A stretch of DNA of 64,000 bases from Pseudocercospora fijiensis CIRAD86 (Eukaryota > Ascomycota > Dothideomycetes > Mycosphaerellales > Mycosphaerellaceae), in assembly GCF_000340215.1 (NCBI RefSeq), contig NW_006921537.1:1515011-1579010 (forward strand), read 5' to 3'. The notes beneath the pieces are model-generated. The model was given only the letters and a program-made list of their open reading frames with translations. It did no database searches and was not told where the DNA came from. Of this stretch, positions 51,060-60,709 are shown piece by piece. The translations under genes and the position numbers were made by a program. The stretch's first letter is position 1, and every line of letters begins with the position of its first letter.

Positions 51060-54000
51060 AAAATATACCGACCGACATTATATATATACTAGGCGCTATA
51101 CTAGGAAGGGTAATAACGAGACGATAGTCGAAATAGTCTAGTATACGAGCGAGATTGCGACAACGTCGAGAGGAGGTCGTATACTTACCTTCGAGCCTAT
51201 CGAGTCCTAGACGACGATTAGGGCTAGATTTATCCTCTCCGAATCCTAGTAGTAGGAATTTATTATAGGGTACTACTACCTAGTCCTTACCTTTACGGAG
51301 TCTAAGTAGAAGGTTGTTCGGAGATATAAGAATATCGAGTATTAACCCGGAAATCTTCGAAAAGGCTAGCTAGGCGTATCTTTAGAAACCCGAGTATATA
51401 GAGTAGTTCAATTAATAGGTCTATAAAATATAGTTCCCTTTATACTTACGTTTAAAGGAGTATAAACTCCGGAAGTACTCGATGCGATAGGGGAGTAAGG
51501 AGCGAACGGACACATTCTAGAAGTTCTTTATAGAGGGGGCATTATACCGTTATACGACTTCTCGACTTAAAGGTTAACTAGTAATTGTCTATAACTTCTA
51601 CGGTTTAATCTTAAAACACCCGAAACTAGGGGATAGGAACTTATCGCCTACGAACTATCTCTATTCTAAACGGTATCGGGAATCTTAAGAAAAGAGGAGA
51701 GTTAATATAGATATAGCGTTCTAGAAAGAGGTATATCTTCTAAAATGCCGGCTATAGCTACCGGCTATAGCTGCCGGCTATAGCTGCCGGCTACAGATTC
51801 TAGCTACTTTAATTAACCGTAGAAATCTAGCTAATTATTATAGGCTACGCTTAAGGAAGCTCTAGGATTAAAGGCTACCGATTTCTCCCCCGAAGACTTT
51901 AAGCAACTAGCAAACGAAATGCTAGCTATAAACGGTCTTCCGGAAGACTTCTACGAAAGGGAGTCTATATAGAAGATATACCTATATCTTATAAACTACC
52001 CTCCCCTATTTCTCGGCGCGATAACCTAGCGTATTATATTCGAAAAGAACAAAGAGGCTACGTTAGACGATATTCGGGAGATCCTCCGTAATACTCGCCG
52101 AGTAGCTATTACTATCGATAGCTAGTTAAGCCGGACTATAAGAGCCTCCTTCCTCTCGATTATACTATACTTTATTAATTCGGATTAGAAACTCTAGGAA
52201 CTTATAATCGGATTCCCTAAAATTCTAGGTTCCTATACTAGTAAGGATATAGCGAAGCTTGTCTATACGGCAATAGATAGGGTTAGCGTAATAACGAAAC
52301 TAATCTCGATTACTACGGACAACGCTAGTAATAATCGAACATTATATAAGGCGTTATATATACAATTTACTCGTATATGTCTTTGAAATTACTAATTATA
52401 TCGATAGGGTCGAGTATATAGAGGAGATTATAAAGTATCGTTTAAGCCCTATAGTGCTTGTCCTAATCGAGCGGAGCGACGGAGTAGCGCTTAAGAACAA
52501 TATTAGACTAGCGCTAAAACTAAAAGCGTTTACGCTTTAATATTATATTAGGGGGATAGTAGTAGTATTGGCGTATTATAGTGTTACCTTTGTTGCCTTT
52601 GTTGTTGTATAAAAGTATAGCCTAAGGTTAAAGGGTACGTAACTCGGATTCGATTTTAGACTAATTAGAGGGCTCGGTTAGTTTTGCGGGCGCGTCTTTA
52701 AAATTTAGCCTCCCTATACTACAACTGCCTATTTACTACTATTACTGCTACTACTAACTATACGCATACGTTATTAGCACTAATCTGATTTGTTCTTAAG
52801 CGCTACTCTAGACTAATAGACACCTTATACAACTCTCGTCGTAAGCTCCTTAAGTTGCTCTAGGTGCCTATTAGTCTATCGCTCCGCTCGAATAAGGTCT
52901 ACAATCTAGCTTAATCTTCCGAATGTTAAGCTCGCTACGATTCCGGATACGTACGATAATACGTACGACGATAACGATAAAGAGGAGCCTAGTAATAGCC
53001 CTAGCCCTATTAAATCGGAGCCGACGTCGTTACTAGTTACATCCCTATAGAAGTTTCCCTACCTCGCTTATATAGTTTAAATCGCGATCCGAGCCCTCTT
53101 TAAGACGCTTAAAATTGTACTATTAAACGACGACTAATAGAAGATCCTAGATAAGGATAAAGCAAAGTCGAAAGTCGAGAAACTTATTATAGTAATAAGA
53201 CGGGATAAGGTAGAGAGCCTCGCTCTCGTTTTATATAAGGTATAACTTTTGTCTGCAGCCGGTACCTATAGCCGGCAACCTAGCACAGTTCCAACTCTTT
53301 TTCTCTAGCTTCGTCGTCTAGCAATATATACGAACTCGAGCTTATAGAGATATAACCGATTCGAGGCTATTTAAAAGAACCTAATCGAGCGCCCTAAAAC
53401 CGATGCCTAGAATATCGTATAGAATAAGCGATAGCAAAAGCGGCCTCCTTAGCGCCTACTCCGTTTTACCTAAGACGTTAAGACCCGGTTCGATTCGACT
53501 TTCTATATAGTTACGAGGGGATATACTTTATATACCGCTCTCGAGATCTATTAGAGTTCCGAGGGTATTAAGTAGCTCGGCCTTACCGCCGCCGAATAGC
53601 GCTAAGTAGAGTATCTCGTCGATATTAGTAAGCATTACGCGAAGGTTACTACTACGATTAGAAGAACCCGAGGACTAACGATCTACCTTGTCTTTACGTA
53701 CTATAACTAGCTCTTTAACGAGCTCGAGGAAACCGTAGCTAAGCTAGCTAAGAAGAGCGTTCCCTAGAAAGTAGCTATAACGAAAGCTATAGACAGCTCC
53801 TATACTAAGTTGCATAAATATTATAGTGCTACCTTTAAGTTGTTCGGGGATATCTATAGCGTTACGTACTTACTTAACCCGGTAGAAAAGGATATATACT
53901 AGTAGAGGCCGGAATAGAAGGCGGACGAGGTATAGCCGAAGCATTACTAGACTATTCTAAAAAAGATATTCTACGAGCGTCGGAAAGAAACTAGTCTAAA

Positions 54001-54720
54001 TATAGCTCCTACGAAGAAAAAGAAGGTTTAAAGGGCTCCGATATTATACCTATTTCGTAGGTAGGAAGTAGAGGCAGAAGAGGAAGCAACTACTAAAGGG
54101 AATAAAGAAGAGTTCGATCTCTATTAGCGCGCGAGTAAGTATAAACCCGTAGGCTCGGAAAGAGGGCTAATAATCTCTAGATCTTACCGGTCTTCTAGAC
54201 GAATTCGGAGACGATATTCTCGCTATATAGTAGCGGTTAGAGCCTAAGTTTCTAACGATAGCGTCGGTCGCTCGGAACGTCCTCGCTATCCCGAGCGTAG
54301 GTATAGGCTATAAGAGGTCTTTTAGTATCGCTCGTTACTAGGGCCGCTTTAATCGAATATACTCGCCTACTACCTTCGAATCTATTATAGTATTCCGATA
54401 CTATCTCCTCTACTAGAATCGCTAAGGTAGGTTACTAAAGATTATACTAAAAGAGTTAATCGAGGAATTAGAAAACCTTAAGATCGAAGAAACCTAGGAG
54501 CGCGAAGAGAATACGAAATTTAGTCTAAGCGAAACCCTAATTAGCGATAACGAAGAGAAGGAGGGCGGAGGTAGAAGGCGATACTAGGTCGAGAAGCGGA
54601 AACATATATAGGCTTAGAGTAGCTTTAAGGAGACGAAGCGTTTACGTATAAGGTAATATAGCCGGCATATATAGCTGGTATATATCCGAAATATATTTCG
54701 AATTCCTAGGACCTAAACAG
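51060..54720 (+). pseudogene. hAT transposase, RIP-inactivated and interrupted
   Basis: The central RNase H-like fold is legible: RRVAITIDS at about 52097 with the first Asp, then ITTDNASNN at about 52310 with the second. After a non-coding insertion (about 52468-52890) the frame resumes, with DVKTRFDSTFYIVTRGYTL and EYLVDISKHYAKVTTTI at 53470-53640. The hATC dimerisation region is at about 54200-54390: DEFGDDILAI, FLTIASVARNVLAIPSV, FSIARY. Introns with GCCGGC repeats are likely at 51731-51822, 53240-53308 and from 54653. The N-terminus (51060-51730) shows no legible BED finger. The enzyme excises and inserts the element with 8-bp duplications, matching the ends found. Many TAG/TAA stops. 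Confidence 0.85.
52468..52890. repeat. Inverted-repeat insertion within the hAT transposase gene
   Basis: Outer arms CGAGCGGAGCGA (52468-52479) and its complement (52879-52890), and inner arms GAGTAGCGCTTAAGAACAA (52482-52500) and 52790-52808, surround about 290 bp without coding signal. Transposase coding stops before and resumes after it. It could be a MITE-like insertion or a large structured intron. No flanking duplication was fixed. Confidence 0.55.
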
Positions 54721-54967
54721 ACTAGTTGCTATAGCAACCGACCCCGCTTATCTACGGACTATTTCTAATTCTCTATTCGCTCTTCCTCTCTTTCTTCCCT
54801 TTCCCTATATTCTTAAAGATAAATATACCTTAAGGATTCGGCTCTTCGGGCCTTCCTAAGCTAGCTACCTCCCCTTCCTTAAGCTACTATCCTTTATTCG
54901 AATCTAACGATAACCTACTAAGGCGGTTTAATAGAAGACTATTTGTTCTAGAAGGCAAGAAGTATTA

Positions 54968-55620
54968 ATGTCTCCTTACGATTATATACTTATTAATTTT
55001 CTAGGTCCTACTAATATACCCTCGTCGCCTAAACGCGTAGATAAATATCTTTAGAGGCTAAAGGGTAAGGGTAAAGCAAGCTAAGTATAGGGAGACCGTA
55101 GCGAGAACGAGATATCGGAAGAGTAAGGCTCTCTATAGTATATACGAAGGAAGGGGGTTCCTCGGAAAACAGTACCGAAAAACAAGAAGGCTTTAGGTAG
55201 ATAGGAGAAGGCTAAAAAGAGTAGGCGGACGAAGATTATCGCGAAGAAAAGTTATCTTTCTATTAAAAAAAAGGGAATAAGGCAGGACTCGACGATAAAG
55301 AAGCGGCGCTTTAAACTAGGTACTATTGCCCTTCGCTAGATCCGGCTTTTCTAAAACAAAAGAGGGACCGAGCTTTTAATCTCTAAGACTCCCTTCTAGC
55401 GACTCGTCCGAGAAATTACATTAGATTTTCGGTCTAGTATACGATTTACGGCTAAGGCGATTAGTGCTCTTTAGGAAGCTACGGAGGCATTTCTCGTAAC
55501 CGAGCTTAAGCTTTTAAACCTCCTTACTATCTATACGAAGCGGGTTACTCTTTAAAATAAAGATATATAGCTTCTAGCTAAAATTCGGCGTCGGTTTATA
55601 GCGGATTAGTTAGAAATTGT
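54968..55620 (+). pseudogene. H3-a: histone H3-like gene with long basic tail, carried by the hAT
   Basis: ATG 54968 opens a single frame that stays in register through a histone H3 fold. The first about 119 residues form a Lys/Arg-rich tail (start MSPYDYILINFLGPTN, later KKALGR, KKSRRTK). The fold begins GTIALR-IR and shows GTELLISKTPF (as in H3 STELLIRKLPF), RLVREITLDFRSSIRFTAKA, the EATEAFLV segment of helix 2, IYTKRVTL and NKDI-LLAKIRRRF. Spacing between landmarks matches H3, with one extra residue before LLI and no lengthened loop 1, so it is H3-like rather than clearly CENP-A. All stops inside the fold fall where H3 has Gln. The sequence runs on after the fold and its real end is unclear. 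I infer a nucleosomal or chaperone-bound H3 variant encoded by the transposon. Confidence 0.82.
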
Positions 55621-55689
55621 ATTTAGTCGTTAGATTAACCTAGGAGGAGGCCTATTTTCGCATCCTTTTACCGGCTATAGGTGCCGGCT

Positions 55690-56000
55690 ACATTTCTAAT
55701 TTTATCTCCGCGCCGTCCCTAAATCTAAGGTACGAAGTAGAAACCTAGCGCTCTATATTTACCCGGCTATTATAGAGACGAGCTACATTTAGATTAGTTT
55801 CTTCGCATATCGCGACCTAGCGGGTAGTAAGCGAAAGGGCGATAGAACGTTTATAATACGTCTCTATTTAGACCTAAAATACAAAGGTCCTAAGGAGCCC
55901 TAGCATCCTAACTATAAGGAGATTCTTTAGTATTAGTACTTTAATCCTCTATACTACGAGGCAGATAGTAAGCCTACGAGAGAGAAACTTTAACGAGAAA
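55690..56000 (+). pseudogene. Unrecognised coding fragment after H3-a
   Basis: After a GCCGGC-containing stretch (55,665-55,690, perhaps an intron) the plus strand again reads as coding: LRAVPKSKVRSRNLALYIYP, ISFFAYRDLAGSKRKGDRTF, IIRLYLDLKYKGPKEP. It may be a C-terminal extension of H3-a or a separate gene. No family recognised. It ends at the duplicated segment. Confidence 0.4.
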
Positions 56001-56713
56001 TTCTCTATAATACGTAGCGCTATTGTATAGCTATAGATGCGTACTAAGTCCGGTAACTCGAAGAAGAATTAAGATAGCGTATTAGCGACCGAGGAGGAGA
56101 TCGATAGTATACTAGTAGAGTCGAGGTCTTATAAGCGAAGCATAAGATAATATAGGCTCTTAGTCGTATAGAGTAACGTACTATATAAATAACTAGGCGT
56201 GCTACTCTTATTTACTTACGGCCTATATCCTAGGATGCTCTTCTCGTACTTTTTATACTCTTTTCTAATACCTTACCTATAATCGCTCCGCGATAACCGA
56301 GTAAATATAAGCTATAGGATTTCCGCTCGGTACCTTAGCCTTCGAGATACGGCGGAGTTGATTCTCTATAATACGTAGCGCTATTATATAGCTATAGATA
56401 CGCACTAAGTCCGGCAACTCGAAGAAGATTTAAGACAGCGACCGAGTAGGAGAAGAATAGTATATTAGTAGAGTCGAGGTCTTATAAGCGAAGCACGAGA
56501 TAATATAGGCTCTTAGTCGTATAGAGTAACGTACTATATAAATAACTAGGCGTGCTACTCTTATTCACTTACGACCTATATCCTAGGATACTATTCTCGT
56601 ACTTTTTATACTCTTTTCTAATACCTTACCTATAAGCGCTCCGCGATAACCGAGTAAATATAAGCTATAGGGTTTCCGCTCGGTACCTTAGCCTCCGAGA
56701 TAGGGCAGAGTTG
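56001..56713. repeat. 361-bp tandem direct duplication in the hAT
   Basis: TTCTCTATAATACGTAGCGC occurs at 56001 and again at 56362. The two copies (56001-56361 and 56362-56713) stay alignable to their ends with RIP-type differences and a short deletion in copy 2. No clear coding sense. The copies lie between H3-a and H3-b. Confidence 0.88.
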
Positions 56714-57260
56714 AATTTAGAGGAATAGCCGGCACTCGTAGCCGGTATATAGAGACGGTAGTAGGCCTTTTCCTACTAAATAACTAGCTTGTTTAGTATA
56801 GCCTACCTGATATTTCTTATATTTACTAGTAATAGGCCTAGGTTACTTATAAGATTACTATAGCTAGTAAAGGTATTACTAAAGAATATCTATACTATAG
56901 TAGGATACTATTATTACGCCGGCTATTTATTAAAAGGAGGCTTTCGCCTATTACTATACCGGCTATATATGCCGGCTATATTTCAAAGTCTACCGTACCT
57001 GCCTTTTTTAGCCGTACCTACCTTTTTTAGCCGTACCTGCCTTCTTTCCTTACTCTAACGTTACTATAATATAGGCTTGCGCGAAGCTTACTCTATTGCC
57101 TAGCGATACCGCGATACTACCTCTCTCGCTATATTCAACCTTCGTATCGATACCTATACCTCTACGCTCTATATCTACTACCTCCGTAATACCCTCGCTC
57201 CGCGCGCGCCTTCGTATACCTTCGTAACGCACTTTTTTCCTTAATTCGACGATTTTTATA
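56714..57260. other. Spacer between the duplication and H3-b
   Basis: Contains two further GCCGGC repeat clusters (about 56,726-56,745 and 56,934-56,960) and a CCGTACCTRCCTTTTTTAG triplication at 56,992-57,045, but no coding signal I trust. Confidence 0.5.
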
Positions 57261-58000
57261 ATACCGAGTCTACTTAACTAAGTTACGACGCCTCGTAAGA
57301 AGGGACCTACTGCTTCTACGGGTCGCAATAAGACCGGAAATAATAGAACGAGTATAGTATATTAACGTAAGAGGGCTGCTACTACTACCGCTAGCTCCGG
57401 TACTAGAAAGGGCGTCGCGAGTAAGGCTCTACGTAAGACAATAGCGGGCAAGGCTCTACGTAAGACGACAACTAGCGCTTCTACTACTAGTAGTAATCGT
57501 ACGAAGCGTCGATAGCGCTTAGGAAGTAAGTCCTATTTATAGCCGGTAGCGTAGCCGGCAGCGTAGCCGGTAGCGTAGCCGGCATTCTTACTATCTTTTT
57601 ACTAATCCTTCTTTAGCCGTAGCCCTCCGTTAGATTCGGTAGTATTAGAAGAGTTCTAAGCTCCTAATCCGTAAAGCTCCTTTCCGACGACTTATTCGCG
57701 AAATTGCCTAGGTTTATAGAACGGACCTTCGCTTCTAAGCCTCCGCGATAGACGCCCTTTAAGAGGCTATAGAAGCCTACCTAGTTCGTATCTTCGAATG
57801 TATATTTCTCTCCTACCTCTTTTCGGACTATACTAATACTATTTTAGCGGTTAACCTTATAGCTATCTATACGAAGTGTATAACGATTATAGACAAGGAT
57901 TTTAAAGCACTCGATTAGATTCTAAAAGGCTAGAATGTCTACATTCGAGATAGTACTAGATAGGATAGATATTCTAGTAGGAAGGATGTTCGTAGTATCG
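57261..58000 (+). pseudogene. H3-b: histone H3-like gene with spliceable introns, carried by the hAT
   Basis: The likely start is ATA 57261 (mutated ATG). Exon 1 (57261-57525) is a basic tail with TPRKKGPTASTGRNKTG and two GKALRKT-type motifs (ASKALRKT, GKALRKT) that recall the H3 tail GKAPRK. Intron 57526-57616 (GTAAGT, TACTAAT, TTTAG) holds GCCGGC repeats. Exon 2 (57617-57799) carries TVALR-IR-Y, KSSKLLIRKAPFRRLIREIA, VYRTDLRF-ASAIDAL and EAIEAYLVRIFE. Intron 57800-57847 (48 bp) follows, then exon 3 with SVNLIAIYTKCITIIDKDFK, matching helix 3 of H3. Exons join in frame, spacing is exactly canonical, and stops fall at Gln/Trp-type positions. A C-terminal extension continues past the fold. 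It differs strongly from H3-a, so the two are distinct variants. Confidence 0.85.
57526..57616 (+). repeat. GCCGGC-repeat intron of H3-b (type example)
   Basis: Four alternating units of AGCCGGYAGCGT inside a textbook small fungal intron. Related clusters lie at about 49,785; 50,362; 51,746; 53,257; 54,661; 55,671; 56,726; 56,934; 58,157 and 59,217, all within the hAT, and twice in its left arm (45,543; 45,690). Confidence 0.8.
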
Positions 58001-58194
58001 TCTATAAGCTTTTCTATATACGAAATAAGCCGCGGTTATACGGCGCTATATACCGCGCTCTAAATACTCTCTAAGTATATATATATAGTATAGTATACTT
58101 TATTAGCCGTACGGAATAGAAGTCTTCGAAAATCCCGTTAGTACTAAGGAGTTAAAAGGCCGGCTACGCTGCCGGCTACGCTGCCGGCTACGCT

Positions 58195-58391
58195 TGTTAG
58201 GACTAAAGAGGTTACACGTGATTAGTATGTAACTAGGCTCGAGTGAAGCTAGGGTCTTAATGCCTTAGGTAGGGCTTGGCGCTTAGCGTTAGGCTAACTA
58301 GCCTACCTTCCTCCCTCTCCTCTTAGACCTCTATCGAATACTACCTATACCTACTACTACCCTATCTACCTACTAATATACCCTTCTTACA
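58195..58391 (+). mobile_element. Solo LTR of gypsy family A (197 bp)
   Basis: Starts TGTTAGGACTAAAG and ends TTCTTACA with intact TG...CA termini, flanked by the 5-bp duplication ACGCT (58190-58194 and 58392-58396). No internal gypsy sequence is attached, so it is a solo LTR left by recombination. It keeps more CpA/TpG than the other family A LTRs here and may have been RIP-mutated less. Confidence 0.9.
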
Positions 58392-58479
58392 ACGCTACTA
58401 GGTCTTATAAAGAACTAAAAGAAGATAGACATTCTAGTTAATTTGTATTAGTTTAGATTTTCATAAAAAGAAAACAAGG

Positions 58480-59000
58480 AAAAAAGGAAGAAGATTAAAG
58501 AACCTAATACTTATAGTTATAGGCATTATCCCTGTTCTCTAGACTATATTATATACCTGCTTTCGCAACTTTACCTAATACTCCTACTAAATATCCTTAT
58601 ACTCTACCTACTAGAAATTCAACTAGGCACCTAGACCTGTAGCTACCTCTATATCTTTTACTATCTTCTATAGGTTAAAGGACTCCTCTATAGTAGCCTC
58701 TACTTCCTTATACAATACGAAGTTACTACCTACCCTATCCTTAATATCTGCTAAATAACCTAGAGTTCTAAGGAACGAACTAGTATTCGGCCGTAGTATA
58801 GCGAGTAACTAGTAGAACGCCCTATAGAGCTACCTTATAGCTGTTTCGTATATAGTGCCGATATCGAGGGAGGAGCTATCTAAGTACTTAATGTTAGAGT
58901 ATAGTTTAGTAGGAAAGTACTAGAACTTCTTAAGGAGAGCTTCGACGGAAATCGATAAGTTCTGCCTAGATCTAGATAAAGACATTCTGCTAAGCAGTTA
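58480..59000 (-). pseudogene. Minus-strand coding fragment near the hAT right end, unrecognised
   Basis: From about 58,960 downward the minus strand reads LSISVEALLKKF, TKLYSNIKYLDSSSLDIGTI, NTSSFLRTLGYLADIKDRVG, SNFVLYKEVEATIEESFNL and KIVKDIEVATGLGA, with few stops. The surrounding 58,396-59,190 is less RIP-like than the rest. Similar sequence (AGTACTAAGGA, TAAAA, then GCCGGCTACGCTGCCGGC) borders it on both sides at 58,140-58,178 and 59,193-59,235. It could be a captured host gene fragment or hAT cargo. Confidence 0.45.
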
Positions 59001-59397
59001 GGGAATTGAACCGTAAACGAAAGGATAAAATTTATACCTAAGGAGTACAGTTTCCGAACTAAACTACAATGCCTTGCATATGTGTACATATGCTTTTGAT
59101 TAGTTAGTGCCTTTAGCTAATTGTCTATAGATTTGAGGTTATATAAGTACCTTTATATAACTACGTAGCCTAAGTAGGATTCGAAAATTCTATAAGTACT
59201 AAGGACTAAAAATGCCGGCTACGCTGCCGGCCATACTGCTAAGTCTTACAAAGGGCTTGCTTAAAGCTGCGTATACATTCGTACACTTCTTAAAAACCGA
59301 TAAATTATATAGTTCGAACTAGCTACTTATATAGTTGCTTAGCAAACTAACCTAAACCAAACTAGAGTTTCGGCTTAGCAAACTAAACTAAACCAAC

Positions 59398-59417
59398 CCG
59401 AACTACTGCGGGGTCTA
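59398..59417 (-). repeat. hAT right terminal inverted repeat
   Basis: Reverse complement reads TAGACCCCGCAGTAGTTCGG, one base different from the left end at 45382-45401 (C/T, RIP type). Followed by TSD GTAGTGCT at 59418-59425. Confidence 0.9.
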
Positions 59418-59425
59418 GTAGTGCT

Positions 59426-60630
59426 AGTTTAGGGCGTGTTTTGCTATTAGGTAATAGGTGTTTACGGATACGGAGGTTCTTTATACTAAGTATAACTATA
59501 TCGCCTTACTTAAAGGTTATCGGTGTATAGTGTTTGTTATAATAGGCCTTCTAATAGGCCTAGGCCTTTGCCAGTTTGTTAGCTATCTTAGCGTAAATCT
59601 CTCGCATCTTTTAAACCCTCTCGATAGCCGCTAGTGTTTTAGGGGCTTAACGCGCTTCCCTTTCCTTACGCTCGGCCTCGAGCGAGGTAAATAGATCTTA
59701 TAGTAAGGCAGCGTTTTGGCCTATTATAGCTATATATAGTAAAGCCTTAGTTAATAAATACACGCTATTGTTATATACAAATTCGGCCGGTTATAGGAGG
59801 TCGACCTATCTATTAGGGTCCTTATTAATATAGCTTCGTAAGTATTGCTGTAGCGTAGTATTCTGCCTTTCGGTCTAACTATCTGTTTATAGATAGAATG
59901 CTATAGATAGGCGATGCTTAAGTCTTAGCTGTAGGCAAATCTTACTCTAATAGTAAGATATAAATGTCGAGCCTCGATCGGAGACTATCCCTTTAGGGGT
60001 CCCCTAATAGCTATAGAAGATGTTGTTCTATAGCGACTTAGCTAGGTTAATAGCCGTCTAATCCTTTCGGGCAGGAATATAACGAGCGCCCTTAGTAAAC
60101 CGGTCTACGATAACTAGGATAGCATTATATATATCCTTACTGCCTCTGCGCTTAGTAGGCGGAAGGCCTGTAATAAAATCTATTATAAGCTTAGCAAATA
60201 GCTTCTTTAGAATAGGGAGTAAAGACAACTCGCTAAATAGTAAGTATTTCGGTGCTTTAACTCGTTAACACACGGTATACGTATTTACGTAGTCCTTTAT
60301 ATCCCGCTTACTATTTAGCTAGTAGTATATACGCGATAGTAGCTCGTACGACCTCTCTATACTATAGTAACCGGCAAGCTTACTATTATAGTGTCGCTTA
60401 AGAAGCTCTTGTCGTATTGAATGCTCGGCAGGGATATATAATCTACCCTTATAGCGCAAATAGCTATCGGCATTAATCGACTAATTCTTACTAGATCTAG
60501 TCTTACGGCCACTTCTAAGCTAATCTATACGAGTAGCAGCAAAAGCGTCCCTTTGCTAAGCGCGTAATAGTTCGTTTATAAAGGCTTAACTATCTCCTTA
60601 TATAAGTTCGCTAGTACCTAAATCGGTAGA
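59426..60630 (-). mobile_element. Gypsy copy A', interior part (integrase region), truncated
   Basis: The reverse complement matches element A from about 31,760 back to about 30,600: the integrase C-terminal half, the core and part of the RNase H-integrase linker. It continues A' across the hAT insertion. Similarity stops at about 60,620-60,640, where the LINE begins, so RT, protease, gag and the 5' LTR of A' are missing from the window. Confidence 0.85.
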
Positions 60631-60709
60631 AATAAAATAAAAATAGTCCTACCCTTACCGTCGCCCGTATCTAACTATATATTTTACTTATATCGAAACA
60701 AAAATGGTA

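Larger units (their letters stand above)
45382..59417 (+). mobile_element. hAT transposon carrying two histone H3-like genes (14.0 kb, with nested insertions)
   Basis: Both ends read TAGACCCCG(T/C)AGTAGTTCGG in inverted orientation (45382-45401; 59398-59417) and are flanked by the 8-bp duplication GTAGTGCT, inside gypsy copy A'. Cargo in order: a basic unrecognised gene, the hAT transposase, H3-a, a 361-bp duplicated segment, H3-b, and a minus-strand frame near the right end. MULE-2 (45816-49256) and a solo gypsy LTR (58195-58391) are later insertions, so the original hAT was about 10.4 kb. Introns of at least three genes contain the same GCCGGC palindromic repeat, supporting common ownership. 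Everything is RIP-mutated. Element limits are secure. Which genes belonged to the active ancestor is inference. Confidence 0.88.

Noticed and set aside
54968..58000. H3-a and H3-b as ordinary host H3 genes hit by a transposon
   Set aside because: Both lie well inside the hAT ends, are divergent from canonical H3, and H3-b shares its intron repeat with the transposase gene.
45382..59417. Starship-type giant element (tyrosine-recombinase captain) as an alternative for the 14-kb unit
   Set aside because: The 8-bp duplication, inverted ends and hAT transposase explain the unit. No captain-type recombinase was recognised, although 55690-56000 remains unassigned.
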